Assembly (NCBI GenBank): GCA_934169925.1
Contig: CAKPOO010000006.1
Location: 5,864 to 69,863 of the forward strand
Source of the DNA: an uncultured Clostridia bacterium
GTDB lineage: Bacteria; Bacillota; Clostridia; TANB77; CAG-465
DNA length: 64,000 bases
Direction: 5' to 3'
A program made the position numbers and the translations under genes. This document shows positions 31,016 through 40,650 of this stretch, piece by piece. Position 1 is the first letter of the stretch. Every line of letters begins with the position of its first letter. The notes beneath the pieces were generated by a model. It did not search any database and was not told the origin of the DNA. It saw only the letters and a list, made by a program, of their open reading frames with translations.

Positions 31016-32533
31016 ATGTCATATATGGCTTTATATAGAAAATATAGACCTACAACTTTTGATAGTATTGTTGGTCAAGAAAATGTAACAAAAATATTAA
31101 AAAATCAAATCAAAAACCAAAAAATATCACATGCGTATATTTTTAGTGGTACAAGAGGTACAGGAAAAACCAGTGCTGCAAAGATTTTTGCAAGGGCTAT
31201 TAACTGTTTAAATCCACATGATGGAGAGCCTTGTAATGAATGTGAAGTTTGTAAAAATATATTAGAAAATAACTGTACTGATGTAATTGAAATGGATGCT
31301 GCATCAAATAACAGTGTTGAAAATATAAGACAAATAAGACAAGAAGTAGTATATGCTACTGTAGATGTTAAATATAGAGTGTATATAATTGATGAAGCAC
31401 ATATGTTAACAACTAGTGCATTTAATGCTTTGTTAAAAACTTTAGAAGAACCTCCTGCAAATGTAGTTTTTATACTAGCTACCACAGAACAACATAAAAT
31501 TCCAGTTACAATTTTATCAAGATGTTTAAGATTTGAATTTTCTAGAATAAATGAAGATGATATTTTTAAAAGACTTGAATATGTATTAAATGAGGAAAAA
31601 ATTGAATATGATGTAGAAGCTATTAAATATATTGCAAAGATTGCAGATGGTGGCTTAAGAGATGCTTTAAGTATATTAGAAAGATGTATAACTGAAGCTA
31701 CTGATAAACTAAAATATGAAGATGTTTTAAGAATAATTGGAGCAATAGATACACAGTTAATTGATGAGATATGTGAAGGATTAATTAACCTAGACATAGA
31801 TAAAGTACTTGAAAATATTGATGTTGTTGTAAAAAAAGGAAAAGACTTAAGACAATTAAATTATCAAATAACTGAAAATATGTTAAATAGGCTTATAAAT
31901 GAAAAAGAAGAAAAGAAAAAATTAATTAAAATAATTGATAGATTATCAAAACTTGATAATGATTTAAGACTTTCATCAAAACCTGTTATTGTAATGAAAT
32001 CTTGCATGGTTGAACTTTGTAATGTTGAAGAAAATTTAACTAATAATAGTGGGGCAAGTGTTGATATAAAACCTTTGCTTCAAAAAATTAGTAATCTTGA
32101 AAATAAAATAGAAGAATTAAAAAAACAAAAAGTTGCAACAGTTGTAACCAATACGCCTGTGCAAAGAGTGGAAAATAAAGTAGTAGAAGCTAAAAAAACA
32201 ACTGAGATAGTGGAAAGTGCAGATAAATTTAAAGAAGAAGAAAAATTAAAAAAATTAATAGTTGAAAACGGAAATTTAAAAATATATTCAGCTATAGCAG
32301 GAGCTAGAACTTTTATATCTGAAAATATTTTAATTGTTGTTACTAATAATTCTTTTGCTTATTCTATATTAAAGCAAAATGAAACTATTGATGTTATAAA
32401 AAGTATTTATGATCAAAATTTTGGAGTTATTGATAATGTGTATATAAGATTACAAGAAGATACTATTGAGGTAACACCAAAAATTGAAAAGTATTTAAAT
32501 GAAAATGATATAAATTATACTAAATTAGATTGA
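31016..32533 (+). CDS. dnaX: DNA polymerase III gamma/tau subunit
   Basis: 505 residues. Clamp-loader ATPase. GTRGTGKTSAAK is Walker A; IDEAHML is Walker B; cysteines in CLNPHDGEPCNECEVC bind zinc; TILSRCLRFEF holds sensor/arginine-finger residues. A Lys/Glu-rich linker begins near residue 355 and is followed by a C-terminal tau-like domain. GAGGTG at 31004-31009 sets the start. The order ffs-dnaX-ybaB-recR is standard. Confidence 0.95.
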   Translation: MSYMALYRKYRPTTFDSIVGQENVTKILKNQIKNQKISHAYIFSGTRGTGKTSAAKIFARAINCLNPHDGEPCNECEVCKNILENNCTDVIEMDAASNNSVENIRQIRQEVVYATVDVKYRVYIIDEAHMLTTSAFNALLKTLEEPPANVVFILATTEQHKIPVTILSRCLRFEFSRINEDDIFKRLEYVLNEEKIEYDVEAIKYIAKIADGGLRDALSILERCITEATDKLKYEDVLRIIGAIDTQLIDEICEGLINLDIDKVLENIDVVVKKGKDLRQLNYQITENMLNRLINEKEEKKKLIKIIDRLSKLDNDLRLSSKPVIVMKSCMVELCNVEENLTNNSGASVDIKPLLQKISNLENKIEELKKQKVATVVTNTPVQRVENKVVEAKKTTEIVESADKFKEEEKLKKLIVENGNLKIYSAIAGARTFISENILIVVTNNSFAYSILKQNETIDVIKSIYDQNFGVIDNVYIRLQEDTIEVTPKIEKYLNENDINYTKLD

Positions 32534-32586
32534 ATTTAGAAGCTCTTTAGTATATAATATGTTACGTTAGAAAGGATGATATATAT

Positions 32587-32919
32587 ATGGCAAAATTTGG
32601 TGGATTCCCAGGTGGTTCAATGGGAAATATGCAAAATATTTTAAAACAAGCACAAAAAATGCAAAGAGAAATGCAAGAAAAACAAGAAGCTGTAGCTGCT
32701 AAAGAAATAGAAACTTCAGCAGGTGGTGGAGCAGTTGTTGTAAAAGCAACTGGAGATAAAGTTATAAAAGAAATAATAATAAAAAAAGAAGTTGTTGATC
32801 CAGAAGATGTAGAAATGTTACAAGATTTAGTTTTAACAGCTGTTAATGAGGCTTTATCAAAAGCTGATTCAATGATGCAATCTGAACTTGGTCAATTTAA
32901 CGTTCCAGGACTATTTTAG
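32587..32919 (+). CDS. YbaB/EbfC nucleoid-associated protein
   Basis: 110 residues. DNA-binding dimer of unclear role, conserved between dnaX and recR. The N terminus is glycine-rich ([15 protein letters not shown]) then helical; the central [16 protein letters not shown] is characteristic. GAAAGGATG is the ribosome site. recR starts three bases after its stop. Confidence 0.93.
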   Translation: MAKFGGFPGGSMGNMQNILKQAQKMQREMQEKQEAVAAKEIETSAGGGAVVVKATGDKVIKEIIIKKEVVDPEDVEMLQDLVLTAVNEALSKADSMMQSELGQFNVPGLF

Positions 32920-32922
32920 TTT

Positions 32923-33516
32923 ATGTATTCAGAATCAGTAAATAAATTAATAAATCAATTTGAAAAGTTGCCAGGTATTGGGCATAAAACAGCAGTAAGA
33001 CTAGCTTTTTATGTGTTAGAATCACCAGAAAATTACGCAAAAGAAATGGCAGAAGCTATAATTAATGCAAAAGAAAAAGTGAAATTTTGCTCTATTTGTT
33101 ATAATCTTACAGAAACAGATCCATGTGAAATTTGTTCTAATAACAAAAGAGATAACAGTGTTATATGTGTCGTAGAAAATGTAAAAGATGTAATAGCTAT
33201 GGAAAGAACGCATGAATATAAAGGTCTTTATCATGTTTTGCATGGTTCTATATCTCCGATGAATAATATAACTGCAGCTGATATAAAAATAAAAGAACTT
33301 TTACAAAGATTATCTGATGATAAAATAAAAGAGGTAATACTTGCAACAAATCCAACAGTTGAAGGAGAAGCAACAGCTATGTATATTTCAAGAATAATAA
33401 AACCTCTTGGTATTACTGTATCAAGAATTGCTCACGGTATTCCTGTAGGTGGGGATCTTGAATATACTGACGAAATAACCTTAATAAAGGCTATGGAAGG
33501 AAGAAGAATGATGTAA
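32923..33516 (+). CDS. recR: Recombination protein RecR
   Basis: 197 residues. Works with RecO and RecF to load RecA at gaps. Helix-hairpin-helix [15 protein letters not shown] at the N terminus, zinc finger C-x2-C...C-x2-C (CSICYNL...CEICS), then a Toprim domain with [11 protein letters not shown]. Full length. Follows ybaB tightly; a hairpin ends the unit. Confidence 0.96.
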   Translation: MYSESVNKLINQFEKLPGIGHKTAVRLAFYVLESPENYAKEMAEAIINAKEKVKFCSICYNLTETDPCEICSNNKRDNSVICVVENVKDVIAMERTHEYKGLYHVLHGSISPMNNITAADIKIKELLQRLSDDKIKEVILATNPTVEGEATAMYISRIIKPLGITVSRIAHGIPVGGDLEYTDEITLIKAMEGRRMM

Positions 33517-33548
33517 ATAGGTGTGTGCTTACACCTATTTATTTTTTG
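33514..33548 (+). terminator. Terminator after recR
   Basis: AAATAGGTGT pairs with ACACCTATTT around GTGCTT, followed by ATTTTTT. Confidence 0.85.
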
Positions 33549-33558
33549 GGAGTATAGT

Positions 33559-34332
33559 ATGAAAATAGGATTTTATGACTCTGGTCTTGGAGGAACTACA
33601 GTACTTAATGAAGCTTTAAAAAATATAAAAGCAGATTATTATTATTTTGCAGATTTATTAAATTCTCCATATGGTACTAAAACTCATGAAATGGTAAAAG
33701 AGTATGCAAAAAACGCAATAAAAATTTTAAAAAATCAAGGATGTAAAGTAATAGTTGTTGCATGTAATACAGCAACAAGTGTAGCTATAAAGGATTTAAG
33801 AGAAGAAAATAAAGATTTAGTTATTATAGGGACAGAACCAGCTGTAAAAGTTGCACATGATAAAAATGTAAATAAGGATAAAAAAATAATAGTAACTGCT
33901 ACTAGCCTAACTTTAAAAGAAGAAAAGTTAATAAAATTAATAAAAAGGTTAGACATGAAAGATCAAGTGATATTGCATCCACTTGATAAACTTGTATATT
34001 TTGCAGAAAGTAAAGATGAAATTGATCATAAAAGTGCATTAGAATATTTAAAAGAGGATTTCTTAGAATATAATTTTGATAAAATTGAAAGTGTAGTTTT
34101 AGGTTGTACACATTTTCCTTTATTTAAAGAAGATTTTAAAAAAGTCTTTGGAGATAAGGTAAATATTTATGATGGAAGTGTTGGTATAATCAAAAATTTA
34201 AAAAGCCATATAGGTAATAGTTGTGATAAGTCTACAACAATTACTCTTATATCATCTAAAGATGATGGAAAAATATTAAATAAATTTAAAAAAATAACTA
34301 GTTGTAATGAAGTTAATTTTAAAGTAATTTAA
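33559..34332 (+). CDS. murI: Glutamate racemase
   Basis: 257 residues. Makes D-glutamate for peptidoglycan. DSGLGGTTV with the first acid, VVACNTATS with the first catalytic cysteine and LGCTHFPLF with the second are all present. A longer ORF begins at 33523 but runs through the preceding terminator; GGGAG at 33548-33552 selects ATG 33559. Confidence 0.94.
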   Translation: MKIGFYDSGLGGTTVLNEALKNIKADYYYFADLLNSPYGTKTHEMVKEYAKNAIKILKNQGCKVIVVACNTATSVAIKDLREENKDLVIIGTEPAVKVAHDKNVNKDKKIIVTATSLTLKEEKLIKLIKRLDMKDQVILHPLDKLVYFAESKDEIDHKSALEYLKEDFLEYNFDKIESVVLGCTHFPLFKEDFKKVFGDKVNIYDGSVGIIKNLKSHIGNSCDKSTTITLISSKDDGKILNKFKKITSCNEVNFKVI

Positions 34333-34450
34333 AATTATATTACAACGTTACAAAAAAGTTACAAAAAAATTAAAATTATTTGACAAAAAATGTAGAATAT
34401 TTTTTTCAATAATGGTATAATTTTTATAGATTTTAAGAGAGGTATATGTT
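34333..34450 (+). promoter_or_regulatory. murI-walR intergenic region with extended -10 promoter
   Basis: TGGTATAAT (34413-34421) is a good extended -10 element ahead of the response regulator gene. TTGACA at 34380-34385 is 30 bases upstream of it, too far to form a standard pair. No other feature is seen. Confidence 0.5.
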
Positions 34451-35152
34451 ATGAATGATAAAAAAATATTAATAGTTGATGATGAAAAACCAATTGTTGA
34501 CATTTTAAAATTTAATTTAGAAAAAGAAGGTTTCTCTACAGCAGTTGCATACGATGGAGAAGAGGCTATAAACATAGCATTATCTATCAAACCAGATTTG
34601 ATATTACTTGATTTGATGTTACCTAAAGTAGATGGCTTTAATGTTTGTAAAGAACTTAGAAAAAGTTTAGTTTGTCCTATAATTATGCTTACAGCAAAAG
34701 AAGAAGTTGTAGAAAAAATAATAGGTCTTGAACTTGGAGCAGATGATTATATGACAAAACCATTCTCTATTAGAGAAGTTATTGCAAGAGTAAAAGCAAA
34801 CTTAAGAAAACATGTAATTCAAGAACCAGAAGAAAACAAAAAAACATCTAAATCAAAAATTCAAATTAAAGATATGATTATAGATTCTGAAAAATATATT
34901 GCTATAATTGGTGATAAAAAAATAGATTTAACTATAAAGGAATTTGAACTTTTAAAAATGCTTTCATCTGAACCAGATCAAGTATTTACAAGAGAACAAA
35001 TATTAAAGGGTGTATGGGGATATGATTTTTATGGTGATGCAAGAACAGTTGATGTTACTATAAGAAGATTAAGAGAAAAAATTGAAAAAGACTCTGCTAA
35101 TCCTCAATACGTACAAACAAAAAGAGGAATGGGATATTATATTTCAGAATAA
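34451..35152 (+). CDS. walR: OmpR-family response regulator, WalR-like
   Basis: 233 residues. Receiver domain with DDEKP acids, phosphorylation aspartate in LILLDLMLP and KPF lysine; winged-helix DNA-binding domain from about residue 135 (RTVDVTIRRLREKIE). High similarity in style to WalR/PhoP. Followed 12 bases later by its kinase. The name WalR rests on pairing with a HAMP-PAS kinase and on recognition of sequence; PhoP remains possible. Confidence 0.85.
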   Translation: MNDKKILIVDDEKPIVDILKFNLEKEGFSTAVAYDGEEAINIALSIKPDLILLDLMLPKVDGFNVCKELRKSLVCPIIMLTAKEEVVEKIIGLELGADDYMTKPFSIREVIARVKANLRKHVIQEPEENKKTSKSKIQIKDMIIDSEKYIAIIGDKKIDLTIKEFELLKMLSSEPDQVFTREQILKGVWGYDFYGDARTVDVTIRRLREKIEKDSANPQYVQTKRGMGYYISE

Positions 35153-35164
35153 ATAGGAGATAAT

Positions 35165-36550
35165 ATGAAAAATTCTATTAAGAAATTATTGATATTAACA
35201 AATATAAGTATAGTAGTTATAGTTTATATAACTACTATATTGTTATGTGGAAATGTTATAGACACTAAAAATATATTTGCAATTAGTAATATTCTTATAC
35301 TTTTGTTATTTATTGTTGTTTCTTGCCTTGTATCAATTATTATCGCAAGGTATATAACTTATCCATTAAAGAAAATAGAAAAATCTTTAAGAAGTGTTGC
35401 AAATGGTAAAATGATTGATTCAAAGCATATATTAGAAACTTGTAAATTAAAAGAAGTTCAACAAACAGCAGATTCTTTTGCTTTAATGATGCAAACAATT
35501 AAGAAGAACAATTTTGATTTAAATTCTCAACAAAGTAAAACAGATATTATATTAGAACATATGGCAGATGGTGTTGTAGCTTTTTCAATGACATGTGAAG
35601 TAATACATATGAATAAATCTGCTATGAGATTATTGCAAATTGATAAATATTATGACACTTATGAAAAAATAACTAAAAAGCTAGGAATTGATTTAGAATT
35701 TGATAAAATAATGTATTTACCAAATTACAAAACAATAGAGGTAAAAGCTATAGTTGATGAAAATGCTATAAATATCGTATTTTTACCTTTTTATAGCAAT
35801 AATCTTACACCTATGGGCGTTATAATGATGGTAAGAGATATAACAGAAACAGTTAGACTTGATGAAATGAGAAAAGAATTTGTTGCAAATGTTTCTCATG
35901 AATTAAAAACACCTCTTACTTCAATAAAAGGATATTCTGAAACAATCATGAATGGGGATTTAACATATCAAGAAATTAATAAATTCTCAAAAGTAATATA
36001 TCAAGAAGCAAGTAGAATGAATAGATTAGTTTTAGATTTGCTTCAATTATCAAGATTTGATTCTAAAAAAGTAAGAGTAAATAGAACAACTTTTGCATTA
36101 GATGAAATGGCAAAAAATATTTGTGATAAAATGAGCTTTGCTGCTAAAGAAAAATCACATACTTTAGAATGTATAGTAACAGTTACTCCTCCACCAATAT
36201 TTGCAGATAAAGATTCTATAGAACAGATTATTGTAAATATTATAAGCAATAGTATAAAATATACTAAAGATGGTGGAAATATTAAAGTTTATGTTGGCTC
36301 TATAAATGAAAATAATGCATACTTTAAGGTTGTTGATAATGGTATTGGTATACCAGAAAAAGATTTAAATAGAATATTTGAAAGATTTTATAGAGTTGAT
36401 AAAGCACGTTCTAGACAAATGGGAGGAACTGGTCTTGGTCTTTCAATAGTAAAAGAACTAGTTGATGCAAATGATGGTAATATTGAAATAAGAAGTAAAT
36501 TAAATGAAGGTACAGAAGTTATAGTTACTCTTCCAACTAAGAAAAAATAG
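35165..36550 (+). CDS. walK: Sensor histidine kinase, WalK-like
   Basis: 461 residues. Two membrane spans (about residues 8-28 and 38-60) with a very short external loop, so no extracellular sensor domain as in B. subtilis WalK. Then HAMP, PAS (about residues 120-230), HisKA with H in NVSHELKTPL, and HATPase with N box NIISNSIKYT, G1 DNGIGIPE and G2 GGTGLGLS. YycH/YycI regulators do not follow; tatD does. Confidence 0.87.
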   Translation: MKNSIKKLLILTNISIVVIVYITTILLCGNVIDTKNIFAISNILILLLFIVVSCLVSIIIARYITYPLKKIEKSLRSVANGKMIDSKHILETCKLKEVQQTADSFALMMQTIKKNNFDLNSQQSKTDIILEHMADGVVAFSMTCEVIHMNKSAMRLLQIDKYYDTYEKITKKLGIDLEFDKIMYLPNYKTIEVKAIVDENAINIVFLPFYSNNLTPMGVIMMVRDITETVRLDEMRKEFVANVSHELKTPLTSIKGYSETIMNGDLTYQEINKFSKVIYQEASRMNRLVLDLLQLSRFDSKKVRVNRTTFALDEMAKNICDKMSFAAKEKSHTLECIVTVTPPPIFADKDSIEQIIVNIISNSIKYTKDGGNIKVYVGSINENNAYFKVVDNGIGIPEKDLNRIFERFYRVDKARSRQMGGTGLGLSIVKELVDANDGNIEIRSKLNEGTEVIVTLPTKKK

Positions 36551-36559
36551 GAGATCTTT

Positions 36560-37342
36560 ATGAAATATTTTGAAACACATGCACATTTTAACGATGAAAA
36601 ATTTAATGGAATAATAGATGAAACTTTAAAAAAATGTAATGAGGCAGGAGTAGACTATTTTATTAATGTTGGATATAATAAGGAAAGTTCAAAAAAAGCA
36701 ATTGAGCAATCATTAAAATATAAAAATATGTATTCTGTAATAGGAGTTCATCCACATGATGTAAAAACTGATACTGCAAATGATATTTTAGATGTATATT
36801 TAAATTGTGAAAATAAAGAGAAAATTGTAGGAATTGGTGAAATTGGTCTTGATTATGCTTTTGTAAAAGATAATAAAGAAGAACAAAAAAAATTATTTAT
36901 AGATCAAATTGATTTAGCAAACAAACTAAAATTGCCTGTAATAATTCACACAAGAGATGCATCTTTAGATACATATAATATTTTAAAGGAATATAAAGCA
37001 GAATATGGTGTTTTACTACATTGCTTCAATCCAACAGAAGATTTAGTAAATTTAGTATTACAAAGAGGATATATGGTGGCTTTTGGTGGAAATATAACAT
37101 ATAAAAGAAATAAAAAATTTCCTTTAATGTTAGAAAAAATTCCTATGGAACAAATTGTAATAGAAACAGATAGTCCATATTTACCACCTGAACCTTTAAG
37201 AGGAACTGTTAATACCTCAGCTAATCTTCCAATAATATGTGAAAAATTAGCTGAATATAAAAATATGAATGTTGAAGATGTAGCAAAATTTTGTTATGAA
37301 AATGCAAAAAAATTTTTTAAGATAGAAAAAAGGGTAGATTAA
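36560..37342 (+). CDS. tatD: TatD family metal-dependent DNase
   Basis: 260 residues. TIM-barrel hydrolase. Metal ligands are visible in ETHAHFND, GEIGLDYA, IIHTRDA, LLHCFNP and ETDSPYL. Members show 3'-5' exonuclease activity and act in DNA quality control. Starts nine bases after walK, so probably in the same unit. Ends in a terminator over its stop. Confidence 0.93.
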   Translation: MKYFETHAHFNDEKFNGIIDETLKKCNEAGVDYFINVGYNKESSKKAIEQSLKYKNMYSVIGVHPHDVKTDTANDILDVYLNCENKEKIVGIGEIGLDYAFVKDNKEEQKKLFIDQIDLANKLKLPVIIHTRDASLDTYNILKEYKAEYGVLLHCFNPTEDLVNLVLQRGYMVAFGGNITYKRNKKFPLMLEKIPMEQIVIETDSPYLPPEPLRGTVNTSANLPIICEKLAEYKNMNVEDVAKFCYENAKKFFKIEKRVD

Positions 37343-37364
37343 ATTTCTTAATCTATCCTTTTGT
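37328..37364. terminator. Terminator between tatD and the Xre gene
   Basis: AAAAGGGTAGATTAA (37328-37342) pairs with TTAATCTATCCTTTT (37348-37362), one G-U. The A-rich 5' side lets it serve the minus strand as well. Confidence 0.85.
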
Positions 37365-37368
37365 TTGG

Positions 37369-37704
37369 TTAAAAATTATCATTGATTTTCTTTATAATTT
37401 CAGAAATTATTTTAATTTGATTATCTGAATAGTAAATTTCTTCAGGTTCTTCTAAAGTGTTACTTAAAGATTCAGAAAATAAACTATCAAGACTAATTTT
37501 TAAAGTATTTGATATTGTAATAAGTACATTTAAACTTGGTAATTTTTTACCTCTTTCGATATCACCTAAAAAGTTAGGAGATATACCTATTTTTTCAGCA
37601 AGTTCAAATTGAGTAAATTTAAATTTTTCTCTAGCAGCTTTAATTTTTTTACCAAAAGCTTTTTTGTTTATATTATCAATATTGTTGTTATTATCCATAT
37701 TCAT
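37369..37704 (-). CDS. Xre-family transcriptional regulator
   Basis: 111 residues. Helix-turn-helix at about residues 17-72: AAREKFKFTQFELAEKIGIS, then IERGKKLPSLNVLITISNTL. The C-terminal 40 residues are acidic and could mediate oligomerisation. The ATG follows GGAGTG. Divergent from adhE, so control of adhE or itself is possible. No peptide-sensing or phage neighbours are present. Confidence 0.85.
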   Translation of the reverse strand: MNMDNNNNIDNINKKAFGKKIKAAREKFKFTQFELAEKIGISPNFLGDIERGKKLPSLNVLITISNTLKISLDSLFSESLSNTLEEPEEIYYSDNQIKIISEIIKKINDNF

Positions 37705-37945
37705 AAAATCACTCCATTACTTTATATTATTATATCCAATTTTAATTTTGAACAATCTAAATGTATTAAAATGTAACAATAAGTGTGTATACTTTAAAAA
37801 ATTACAAATAACATTAAAATATTTTAATATTAATACATAATCTTACTTTATTTTTGCATAAATAAGTAGAAAAATGTTTTTCCTTTTGGTATCATATATT
37901 TAAGATGTAATATATATGTAGTATATATTTTTTAAGAGGTGTTTT
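37705..37945. promoter_or_regulatory. Divergent region between xre-like gene and adhE
   Basis: Holds TATAAT on the minus strand near 37726-37731 and a 16-base perfect palindrome ATTAAAATATTTTAAT at 37813-37828. A Rex box (TTGTTAA-N4-TTAACAA) is not seen. The palindrome could be an operator, but it is pure A/T and may be chance. Confidence 0.35.
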
Positions 37946-40540
37946 ATGGAAAGATCAAAAGAACAAATAGAAGTAGATGAGTTAGTAAAAAAGGCACAAG
38001 AGGCTGAAATAGGGTATAAAGACTTAACTCAAGAACAAATTGATGAAATAGTAAAACAAATGGCAATTGCAGCACAAGAAAATCATATGTTGCTTGCAAA
38101 AGCTGCTGTTGAAGAGACAAAAAGAGGAGTTTATGAAGATAAAATAACTAAGAATTTATTTGCATCTGAATATATTTATCATAATATAAAATACGACAAA
38201 ACAGTTGGAATAATAAGTAGCAATGAACAAGAAGGATATGATATTGTTGCAGAACCAGTTGGAATTATCGCTGGAGTTACACCAGTTACAAATCCTACAT
38301 CAACTACAATATATAAATCTTTAATAGCTGTAAAAACAAAAAATCCAATAATTTTTGGATTTCATCCATCAGCACAAAAATGTAGCGTAATGGCTGCTAA
38401 AATTGTAAGAGATGCCGCTATAAAAGCAGGAGCTCCAGAAGGTTGTATTTTGTGGATTGAACATCCATCCTTACTTGCTACAAGTACTTTAATGCAACAT
38501 AAAGATGTAAAAATTATTCTAGCAACAGGTGGAGCAGGAATGGTAAAATCAGCTTATTCTTGTGGTAAACCTGCACTTGGAGTTGGTCCTGGTAATGTTC
38601 CATGTTATATAAATAAAACAGCAAATTTAAGACAAAGTTGTACTGATGTTGTGCTATCTAAAACTTTTGATAATGGTATGATTTGTGCATCTGAACAATC
38701 AGTTATAGTAGATAAAGAAATTTCAAAAGAATTTGAAGATATTATGAAAGAATATGGTTGTTATTTCTTAAATGAAGATGAAACAAAAAAATTAGAAAAA
38801 TATGCTATAAAAAAAGATAATGGTAAAGTAAATATTAATGCAGACATTGTTGGACAAAGTGCATATACTATCGCTACAAATGCTGGTATAAAAGTAAAAG
38901 AAGATACAAAGATATTAATTGCAAAGATTGATGGAGTTGGCGATAAATATCCATTATCAAGAGAAAAATTAAGTCCAATACTTGCGTATTATATAGTAAA
39001 AAATGAAGATGAAGGAATAGAACTTGCAAAAAAATTATTAGATTATGGAGGACTTGGACATTCTGCTGCTATACATGTAAATGATGATAAAGTTTTAAAG
39101 AAATTTGAACTTGAATTAAAAGCAGGAAGAATAATAGTAAACTCTCCATCAACTCATGGTGGTATAGGAGATATATATAACACATATACTCCAGCTTTAA
39201 CTTTAGGTTGTGGTACGTTTGGTGGAAATACAACAACTGATAATATTTCTACATCAAATTTAATAAATTTAAAAAGAGTAGCAAAGAGGAAAGTAAATAT
39301 GCAATGGTTTAAAGTTCCAGAAAAAATATATTTTGAAAGAGGTTCAATATCATACTTAAAGGTGATGAAAGATATATCAAAAGTGTTTATAGTTACAGAT
39401 GAAACTATGAGATCTCTTGGTTATGTTGATAAGATACTATATGAGTTAAGAAGCAGAAAAGATAAAGTTCATTGCGAAATTTTTTCACAAGTAGAACCAG
39501 ATCCATCATTTGAAACACTAAAAAGAGGTGTTGCTAAAATGTTAGAGTTTAAACCTGATTGTATAATAGCTCTTGGTGGTGGTAGTGCAATGGATGCTGC
39601 AAAAGGGATGTGGCTTTTATATGAGCAGCCAGAGGTCGATTTAAGTGCACTTAAAAACAAATTTGTTGATATAAGAAAAAGATCATACAAAATTGAAGAT
39701 TTAGGAAAAAAAGCAAAGCTTGTTGCTATTCCAACAACAAGTGGGACTGGATCAGAAGTAACATCATTTGCTGTTATTTCTGATAAAGAAAAAAATATAA
39801 AATATCCATTTACAGATTATGCTCTTCTTCCTAATATTGCAATTGTTGATCCAGATCTTGTTTCAAGTTTACCCAAAACAGCAGTTGCAGACACAGGAAT
39901 GGACGTATTAACACATGCAATTGAAGCATATGTTTCAAACATGGCCTCTGATTATACAGATGGATTAGCTATAAAAGCTATTGAACTTGTATTTGAATAT
40001 TTAATAAGATCATACAAAGATGCAAATGATAAAGAAGCAAGAGAAAAGATGCATAATGCAAGTACTATTGCAGGTATGGCTTTTTCAAATGCGTTTTTAG
40101 GATTAAATCATAGTATTGCTCATAAAATTGGTGGTGAATACCACGTTCCACATGGTAGAGCAAATGCAATTTTACTTCCATATGTTATAAAATATAATGC
40201 AACAATGCCAAGTAAATTTGTATCATTTCCAAAATATGATCATTATATTGCAGCAGATAGGTATGCAGATATAGCTAGAAGATTAGGCCTTAAAGCAAGA
40301 ACAACAGAAGAAGGAGTTAATTCGCTAATAAAGGCTATACAAAATATGATGAAAGAAATGAATATGATAAGTTCTTTTAAAGAATTTGGAATAGATGAAA
40401 AATTATATATTGATAATTTAGATTTACTTGCTGATAGATCATTTGAAGACCAATGTACAACAGCAAATCCTAAATTACCTTTAGTATCAGAAATAAAACA
40501 AATATTAATTGATTCATATTATGGAAATGAAATAATTTAA
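37946..40540 (+). CDS. adhE: Bifunctional acetaldehyde/alcohol dehydrogenase
   Basis: 864 residues. The N-terminal aldehyde dehydrogenase half reduces acetyl-CoA (catalytic cysteine in DNGMICASEQS); the C-terminal iron alcohol dehydrogenase half reduces acetaldehyde to ethanol (DTGMDVLTHAIEAY and NHSIAHKIGGEYHVPHG, metal ligands). Marks a fermentative anaerobe that reoxidises NADH through ethanol. AGAGGTG at 37935-37941 gives the start. Confidence 0.97.
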   Translation: MERSKEQIEVDELVKKAQEAEIGYKDLTQEQIDEIVKQMAIAAQENHMLLAKAAVEETKRGVYEDKITKNLFASEYIYHNIKYDKTVGIISSNEQEGYDIVAEPVGIIAGVTPVTNPTSTTIYKSLIAVKTKNPIIFGFHPSAQKCSVMAAKIVRDAAIKAGAPEGCILWIEHPSLLATSTLMQHKDVKIILATGGAGMVKSAYSCGKPALGVGPGNVPCYINKTANLRQSCTDVVLSKTFDNGMICASEQSVIVDKEISKEFEDIMKEYGCYFLNEDETKKLEKYAIKKDNGKVNINADIVGQSAYTIATNAGIKVKEDTKILIAKIDGVGDKYPLSREKLSPILAYYIVKNEDEGIELAKKLLDYGGLGHSAAIHVNDDKVLKKFELELKAGRIIVNSPSTHGGIGDIYNTYTPALTLGCGTFGGNTTTDNISTSNLINLKRVAKRKVNMQWFKVPEKIYFERGSISYLKVMKDISKVFIVTDETMRSLGYVDKILYELRSRKDKVHCEIFSQVEPDPSFETLKRGVAKMLEFKPDCIIALGGGSAMDAAKGMWLLYEQPEVDLSALKNKFVDIRKRSYKIEDLGKKAKLVAIPTTSGTGSEVTSFAVISDKEKNIKYPFTDYALLPNIAIVDPDLVSSLPKTAVADTGMDVLTHAIEAYVSNMASDYTDGLAIKAIELVFEYLIRSYKDANDKEAREKMHNASTIAGMAFSNAFLGLNHSIAHKIGGEYHVPHGRANAILLPYVIKYNATMPSKFVSFPKYDHYIAADRYADIARRLGLKARTTEEGVNSLIKAIQNMMKEMNMISSFKEFGIDEKLYIDNLDLLADRSFEDQCTTANPKLPLVSEIKQILIDSYYGNEII

Positions 40541-40547
40541 TTAAAAG

Positions 40548-40583
40548 TAGAAATCAGTGTATATTACTGATTTCTTTTTTTTT
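40548..40583 (+). terminator. Terminator of adhE
   Basis: AGAAATCAGT pairs with ACTGATTTCT around GTATATT, then a run of more than ten Ts. Confidence 0.92.
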
Positions 40584-40602
40584 TAATAAATGCAATATTT
40601 GC

Positions 40603-40632
40603 TTGATATATTTGAAAAATTTAGTGTATAAT
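40603..40632 (+). promoter_or_regulatory. Promoter of the hypothetical gene at 40651
   Basis: TTGATA (40603-40608), 18-base spacer, TATAAT (40627-40632). Confidence 0.65.
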
Positions 40633-40650
40633 ATCTCTGAGGTAATATTT

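Noticed and set aside
31105..31797. 230-residue minus-strand ORF inside dnaX
   Set aside because: Antisense shadow of a well-supported dnaX gene.
34380..34421. TTGACA/TATAAT promoter pair for walR
   Set aside because: The two boxes are 30 bases apart, too far for one promoter; only the extended -10 is credited.
37705..37945. Rex operator before adhE
   Set aside because: No TTGTTAA-N4-TTAACAA-like sequence could be found; only A/T palindromes.
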